A DNA stretch of 64,000 nucleotides, taken from positions 434,001-498,000 of the forward strand of contig JAKOGH010000002.1 in NCBI GenBank assembly GCA_024811115.1, read 5' to 3'. The DNA is from Terana coerulea (taxonomy: Eukaryota > Basidiomycota > Agaricomycetes > Polyporales > Phanerochaetaceae). The notes beneath the pieces were generated by a model. The model saw only the letters and a program-made list of their open reading frames with translations, ran no database searches and was not told the origin of the DNA. Position 1 is the stretch's first letter. The number at the start of each line of letters is the position of its first letter. The translations under genes and the position numbers were made by a program. Positions 57,882 to 64,000 of this stretch are shown here, piece by piece.

Positions 57882-59211
57882 AAGTTTATCCGCCTGCTTA
57901 GAACATACTACGATATCTATTCACGTCCGGCCAGTGCTTTAGAGTTTAACGGGTATTGTTATGTTGTACTATATCCCGGGATGCCCAGGCGGCTGCGCAG
58001 AGCAGAGGCCTCTGTCCCGTTCCCTTTTCGGAAAGCGACCACTTTAGATCCTAACATAGGCAAACAAACGAGATTGTACGCATAGATCATCTTGATGATG
58101 TAGATTACTCTTGCTGTTGTACTTCCATCTGTCACCATTTACGCGCTTCAATGTACTGCTCTTTCTCCATCACTTCATGCAGCTCAACTCGGAGGTATCG
58201 GTGACAAAGGTTCGCAAAACTATCCCGGGTAACTTGTTATGCGTTAAGAACAGATACCTAGATCTATCTTTGACACAAACAACTGCGCCAGCATTCCATC
58301 CAGGTACATGCCGTCACCGTCGTGTTGCTTGAAGATTGGATGCGGGAGGTAAATGTACAGCTTTTCCATCCTCCGGATCCTACCCATGCTTCTTATCCCA
58401 GACAAATCCCAGGTGCGGTCCAGGTCATCATCTGTTTCTCCGTTGCCATGTCTAAGTCCAACTTGACTACCAGAACTCCTTTGGCCCAAGCTCTCCAGCG
58501 TGATCACTATTGAGGAAGGCTTACTCTGGCTTACCCTTTCGGCGGCTACGCCATGCATCCAACGCTTAGACACGGTTCGCCGGCGACAAGAGCCTTTCCC
58601 GGGTGGTATAACGTTCCGTGCCGCCAATGCCGTGAGCTCGGTTTCTAGACTGCGCTGCCGCTTGAATACATACTATGGATGCCTCGCTGACAGCATCACC
58701 GACTACCTCGGGTCTGCCAGGGACAGTGCGACGCTGGGTCTCCTGCCCTGCACGCGGTTACTCAATACAGCCCGCGCGGTCCGGGTGCATGTGGCCAGCA
58801 TCCAGTTCTTGGCTCACAGGAACAGTGGCTGAACAACAACAGTGCAAACTTTCCATTGTTAGTGTGTATCACTAAACTATACGACCTAATCTTAGCTAAT
58901 GGCGTTACAGCGTCCGCGCTGTCTTACAGTTCTGTCAACCATTCGGACCAGCGAAGGGACGCCCGCATCATAGACCTGGCCATTGCGGGCGCATTGGGAG
59001 GTCACTATATTCTAGTTCACGCCGTGCCGACATGCACCTTGTGGTTCCTGCGTGGAAAATGCAGCCTTGGGAGCTTAACCCTGTTCACTAAAGATATAAA
59101 AGGCCCGCGAGATTCTGGAAGTTCGTCAAGCAGCTCGTTCCAGCTGTTTCTTACTCCTACTCAGCCCAAATACCCTTCAGCACACAGACACGAGCCATAC
59201 TGCATAGCACC
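57882..59211. other. Spacer between the two expansin-like genes
   Basis: Includes the 3' flank of gene 1 with GATCCTAACAT at 58,047, which also follows gene 2 at 59,990, and the upstream region of gene 2 with the shared 17-bp element at 58,904-58,920. No further gene is supported. Confidence 0.5.
59095..59101 (+). promoter_or_regulatory. TATA box of expansin-like gene 2
   Basis: TATAAAA in AAGATATAAAAGG, 111 bp before the start codon at 59,212. Confidence 0.65.
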
Positions 59212-59806
59212 ATGATTTGCCCTTCCATCTTGCTCGTTGCTCTCAAGGCTCTCTGCGCTGCCGCTGCTCCGCGTGCAAGTCCCCAAGATCTGGCCACACG
59301 TCAATTCCCAGGCACTCATACCGGCGACGGCATGTATCATGCTTAACACTGCTTGAGAAAATGGATTTTAACTATATATTTACAGGAACCTGGTACGATG
59401 TCGGCCTTGGTGCTTGCGGCATCGCCAACTCTGACGCCGACTTCGTCGTGGCTGTCAGTGCGACTATATTCGATAGCTGGCCGTAAGTGTATCTAGCATT
59501 ACCACTAAAATGCTCGTGCTGAAGCCGTATTATCTCTCAGGGGATTTAACGGCAATCCCAATCAGGACCCTATTTGCGGCAAGTTGATTACCGCCTCTTG
59601 TCAGTCTATTCTATCGCGGTGATCAATCTGCCCACGTACTCATGATGTTACTCTGTGTAGACCAAGGAAGGGAGGTGACCGTTGAAGTCGTCGATCGCTG
59701 CACCGGATGTCAGGAGTTCGACCTCGATTTTTCCCCTGCTGCATTCGAGCAGCTGGCAGATCTGTCAGTTGGGCGCATTCACGGAGTTACCTGGAACTTC
59801 GATTGA
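59212..59806 (+). CDS. Secreted expansin-like (double-psi beta-barrel) protein 2
   Basis: Start at 59,212 with signal peptide MICPSILLVALKALCAAAAP. The Ala/Pro linker of paralog 1 is replaced by a short PQDLATRQF. The domain reads GTWYDVGLGACGIANSDADF, FNGNPNQDPICGKLITASYQ, VTVEVVDRCTGCQEFDLDFS and IHGVTWNFD. Intron positions match gene 1, but the first donor is GCATGT instead of GTACGC, giving a GC-AG intron, because GT alternatives break the frame. It is a tandem duplicate of the gene 2 kb upstream, clearly diverged and apparently functional. Confidence 0.85.
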
Positions 59807-60738
59807 TTGTCGCATGCGCAGTGACTGTAGGTGGGAAATTCATAGACATGTACACTAGCTAGTAGTCAAGGCGGAAATACTTGTAACTGTTGTAGCAGAG
59901 GCTTTATAGCACACATTCTGGTTGAAGGCGATTAAGAGTCGGCCAAACACCACAGAGCCCACTTCTTGTTCGGGGAACCGGCGGTTTCGGATCCTAACAT
60001 CAACAAACAACAGAGAAAGGCGCGGATATTTCCCTGCGCGCTTCACTCCTCTCCTCGACACCTCCTTGCAACAGTCTATTGACATTCTATTCGCCTCCGT
60101 ATGCGCTACGCGATCGTACCCATTTCATTTTCATAGCTCTTTCTGGCTACTCGCTCGCACTTTGTACAACTTAGAGAACACCTCAGCTGCTAGACAACTC
60201 CCTATGACACCTGCTAAGGTCAACTCCACAACAGGCCAGAACGTTCGCCGTCTACCCCGCTTTGGCTCGTAAACCCTACCTGTCTCTCGCATCGTTTCTG
60301 GCATACATATACCGATTTCTTACGAATACTTATTGAAGCGTGGCTAACGGACCTAATCGTCACTGCCACGTCCAGGCTGATGGGATGTCGGCTTGGCGGA
60401 AGACCATGAGGCAGGCGAGCGGCTCAAGGTATGTACAACATATAGATTTGGGGAAGGAACTGGGCGGCCAAGAAGTTTAAGGGCGTCGTGGTGGCTTGCA
60501 GGAAACGTAGACTCTGGGCAGACTCGGACGCTCCAGCCTCATGCGGTCAATCGACGGTTTTGAACCGGGCTGCCGGAAAGCGATAGCCTCAGCTGCAGGC
60601 AGCCTCGGAGGCTGACCACCTGGCTGGTTATATACACCCTTGCGCGCCGAGTGTACAGCCCTTGTGTGCCTTTCACCTTCTCTCCCACCTCCCTAATTTC
60701 CTGTCTTTTTGTCTTGTTTTTATCTCTGCCCTTCCGCG
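59807..60738. other. Intergenic, no gene recognised
   Basis: The 3' flank of expansin-like gene 2, with a GATCCTAACAT copy at 59,990, then the pyrimidine-rich leader of the kinase gene just before 60,739. Confidence 0.45.
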
Positions 60739-62806
60739 ATGGGTTTGTTTTCGAAGCTTTGGTTCGGGGGGTCGCAAGAGCAAGCCCAGCAAGGAGGTTT
60801 TCGATGTACGTGTTTTGCACTCCAAATGCGCTGCGTGTATGTTGACATGCTGCTAGGTCAAGGTTGAGGTCGAGGTCACTGAGGTTGCTTGTGAAGAAAA
60901 GCAGATGATCCCCTGGAAGGTACTGCTATCTACGTACGCTTGTCAGACCAACATTGCTGACTATTCCTCCCAGAACGACACGGCTTGCGCGGCAGAAATT
61001 CATCTTCCTCGACTGCTCGTCGATGCTATTCATGCGCCAGAGGTCCTTAGTCTGCGAGTCTCACTCTCCCTACCCAAGCTGTCACCAGAAGGAGAGTTCT
61101 CTATTGCCAAGGTGTGTGACATTCTTTGATCCATCAAGGCGTCAGTTAGCTAACCCTCCACCAGCATCTATTCGCACAGCTCTCCGTGGCCACGGCTATC
61201 ACCAACATGTCCGCCCTAGTCAAACAAGCCTCTCGTCAGCGGCCGCTGCGTCTCCGCGACTTCCGCCAGATTCGCGGCCTCGGCGCCGGATCGTTCGCAA
61301 CAGTGTACCTGGTCGAGCACATCCCGACCGGCGAGAAGATGGCGATGAAGGTCATGGACAAGCGATACCGCCACAATACCAAGTTGGCGCGCCACGAGCA
61401 GAAGATCCTCCGCGAGGTTGCTACGTTGGGCACGCCCGGCCTCATCGAGTTCCGCGGCAGCTTCCACAACCCGAGGAACATGTTCATGCTGACGGTATGT
61501 AGTGTCGCGCTACTCCGACGCTTGGCTCGAGGCTGACATTATGTGACAGAAACTGTATGCGGGCGGTACCCTGCGTGCAGTCATGAACAGCTGGGGCGGG
61601 GGCACCGATTTCCCTGTAGAGCTCGTCCAGCTGTATGCTGCGGAGATGGTGAGCGCAATCTATTGATCACCTGCTACCGTGTCGCTAACCGCTTTGCGTA
61701 GCTCACAGCCCTCAAGGGTCTTCACGACCTTGGTATCATCCACCGGGACGTCAAGCCTGAGAACATCCTTGTCGACGAGGCGGGACACCTCGTGCTCGCG
61801 GACCTCGGACTGGCCAAGTCGGTTGCGATGCCGGGCCACAAGTGGTACCCCGACTCGCCCCACTACACCTACCTACACGAGCCGTGTGGTACGCTACCGT
61901 ACATGTCGCTGGAGATGCTGTCCGGCAAGCGTTATTCGTTCGGGATCGACGTCTGGGCGTTCGGCGTCATCTTGTTCGAGATGTTCTTTGGACGGGTGAG
62001 CGATCTCTCCTGTGCTCGATGTGGCAGATCTCTGATAGTCACTTGTGCAGACTCCTATATGGTGACGCCGGGCGAAGATAGCTGGGCCACAGTCCTCGAT
62101 CGTGCCGAGAAGATGGAGCTCGAGGATTACGTCGGCGGGGACTTGCTCAGCGTTGACATGTACCAGATCCTCGTTTGTGTAAGCCTGCACATTCCTGATT
62201 ACATCACACCCTCGCTGATAAATGACCATCATTGCTGAATAGACAATGGCAAAGTATCCTGGGCACCGTAACACGTTCTCGGAGCTGCAGCGGCAGGGCA
62301 ATCCGTTCTTCGTCGGAATGTGAGTCGCGCACCCGTCATTGACAACATTGTCGCTGACCAGCTCCTCAGCAATTGGGAGGTGGTGCGTCTGCGCCAGACT
62401 CCGATGCCCGACATCAGCAGCCCGCCTGCTCGTGCCGATGCTCAGAAGCCCAAGGCATTCTTCGGCTCGTTCAGTGGCGGTGGGGTCTATGCAGCCACAG
62501 AGGACCCCCATCCGAGCTTCAACTATGTTGGGCCAGTCTTTGAGACCGACACCGACGGCCCGGCCTTCGAGGATATCCCGCTGCACGAAGCCGGCCACGG
62601 TACTGGCTACACGTCTTCCGCCGATGAGAAGAGCATCTCATGGACAATCGAGGCCGTTGCTACCAAGGTACGTCTATTCGCATTATAGTACCCTCGCTAC
62701 AGCTAACGACCTCGATGTAGACCGTGTCCGTCCTCTGTCGCATCAAGAGCTGGGCTGGCAAGGCCCTCGGTTGCTTTTCCCGCTTGTGCACGCTAGTCGT
62801 GCTGTA
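60739..62806 (+). CDS. Serine/threonine protein kinase-like protein
   Basis: Start at 60,739 (MGLFSKLWF). A beta-rich N-terminal region ([32 protein letters not shown]) precedes the kinase domain: ATP loop [13 protein letters not shown], lysine in MAMKVMDK, catalytic [10 protein letters not shown], metal site ADLGLA, activation segment end [10 protein letters not shown], and [14 protein letters not shown]. The metal motif is DLG rather than DFG, and the APE motif reads SLE. A C-terminal extension ends [19 protein letters not shown]. About eight introns are inferred. Near 60,770 a G6 run puts the start one base out of frame with the rest (five G would give [12 protein letters not shown]). The subfamily is not recognised. 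Confidence 0.78.
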
Positions 62807-64000
62807 GCGATGCTCGACGCCCCCACCGACCCTCACGCTTTCGATCCCGTCGCCCCGCTTCCTAGTGAAGCATTTTGGTCCCCAGTTTTATTTTTCCCCA
62901 CCCACAAGGCACACCTAATGAAGTCACGACTGTTCACGACTCGCTCTCGCAATGCTCTCGACATGCTCTCGGTCTATTTATGGTGTGCGCCACGGCCACA
63001 CACAGCCTATCCACCCAATAAACTCCAATAAACCTCAATAATCGGCTCGCTCGTATCTCTAATCACTATTTATTTGGTCGACCACCCCTGCGATACCTCG
63101 CGACACCTCGCGACACACCCCTGCTGCACCCACCTAATGTCCTCCATTAATCCCGCGCCCGATACGACTGGCTATACTCTGCGCCGTACTCCCAGTCTGT
63201 TGCCCGACTAACGCGTCACCCTGTGGCTTGTTCTCAGGTACGTATCTTGTTGAGTCGTGTATAATACTGTCTAACTTTTTGTTTACCGTCAACCCAACGT
63301 CAGCAGTCGCCAATTTTCTAGGGCGCATCCCTCTGAGGTGTTACTCCTCGGGTTGCCACGTTGGCTTTGCACGACTAGCTGGCTACCGGACATCCGTGCC
63401 TGCGCTCCTCTTGGCTGGCGACCCGGCCCTGCCCGACAAGGCCGTCTTAACATGAAGCCTCTGGCTTGCTCCTAGGTGCATTTCTTGTTACTCTGCGCAC
63501 AACCTTCGCTAACCTCCCATTTTGCTTCAGTCTGGCTGTTCATGACCAGTGACTCCCTGGAGCTGCGCCGGTGAGGCAATCACTCTCTAGGTGCAACGCC
63601 TGCCTGGATCTGCGGGCTTGCAGTGTACCACTTTCCGGACATCGACGCTTTCCCGCAGAACCACGCTGCCTGCGATCTCGTGGCTGGCGACCCTGACTTG
63701 TTCAGCAAGGCCGTCACGACGACCTTCCCGAGGACTGGCTTTCCCGGCCCCTGCAGAGCCTCCCCAAAGATACACCCGCCCGCACATATGCGCACGACAC
63801 ACATCCTCAAGATGCCTTACACCGATTCCTGAAGACCCACCTTGCCGTTGACCGACACCCTTGGCGACCGAGCCCCTTGCCGTAGACACGAAATGGCTGT
63901 GCCTATACAAGGCACCCATGTTTACCGCATCGGACACGCTCGCTCGCTCCGGCCGTGGTGCTACCTGCCTACCAGAGGCAGCGCGCCCCACCACCCGGTC
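62807..64000. other. Intergenic, with diverged short direct repeats
   Basis: No gene is supported. Simple CTCGCGACAC repeats occur near 63,095-63,115. Two related segments of about 37 bp (GGCTGGCGACCC...AAGGCCGTC) lie at 63,413 and 63,681. Confidence 0.4.

Noticed and set aside
63060..63120. CRISPR-like or telomeric repeat
   Set aside because: Only a few CTCGCGACAC units without spacer structure and no telomere motif; CRISPR is not expected in a nuclear fungal genome.

Overview
The window looks like nuclear DNA of a basidiomycete fungus, most likely an Agaricomycete. Genes on both strands are split by short introns of about 45-65 nt with GTRNGT...YAG borders. Both tRNA genes carry an intron after position 37, and the gene content (F-box proteins, Helo-like/ankyrin protein, expansin-like proteins, multipass receptor-like protein, NRPS-like/PKS hybrid) is typical of mushroom-forming fungi. 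All coordinates and splice sites come from reading codons and splice motifs by eye; no search was run.

Layout. 1-6 kb: a minus-strand hybrid enzyme with adenylation, carrier, ketosynthase and degenerate acyltransferase regions. 8-11 kb: a multipass membrane protein, an unrecognised gene and an intron-containing tRNA-Leu(CAG). 12-15.5 kb: a TMEM184/Ost-alpha family membrane protein with a long disordered tail. 16.5-18.2 kb: an unrecognised minus-strand gene, then a small secreted-peptide precursor ending in two copies of an eight-residue, two-cysteine peptide bounded by dibasic sites. 19-23.4 kb: a long disordered BRCT protein. 23.7-34.2 kb: twelve tandem GFA (CENP-V/GFA) zinc-fold genes plus one decayed copy, all on the minus strand. 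34.5-35.7 kb: a broken alpha/beta hydrolase. 36.6-44.2 kb: tRNA-Ala(TGC), an NmrA-like dehydrogenase, an Asteroid/XPG-like nuclease, a mitochondrial-type NAD kinase and a small conserved protein. 45.5-55.2 kb: a coiled-coil protein, a Helo-like_N/ankyrin protein, an NTF2-like protein and two divergent F-box proteins. 57-60 kb: two tandem expansin-like secreted proteins. 60.7-62.8 kb: a Ser/Thr kinase-like protein.

No window-wide pathway is evident. The coherent units are the GFA array (possibly formaldehyde or thiol-aldehyde handling, inferred), the duplicated expansin-like pair, and the self-contained peptide precursor. The strongest lead for an undescribed system is the precursor at 17,489-18,206: its two peptide repeats differ at six third-codon positions and at no amino acid. 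A second theme is data quality: several conserved genes are broken by one base inside G/C runs, which fits assembly error at least as well as gene decay.
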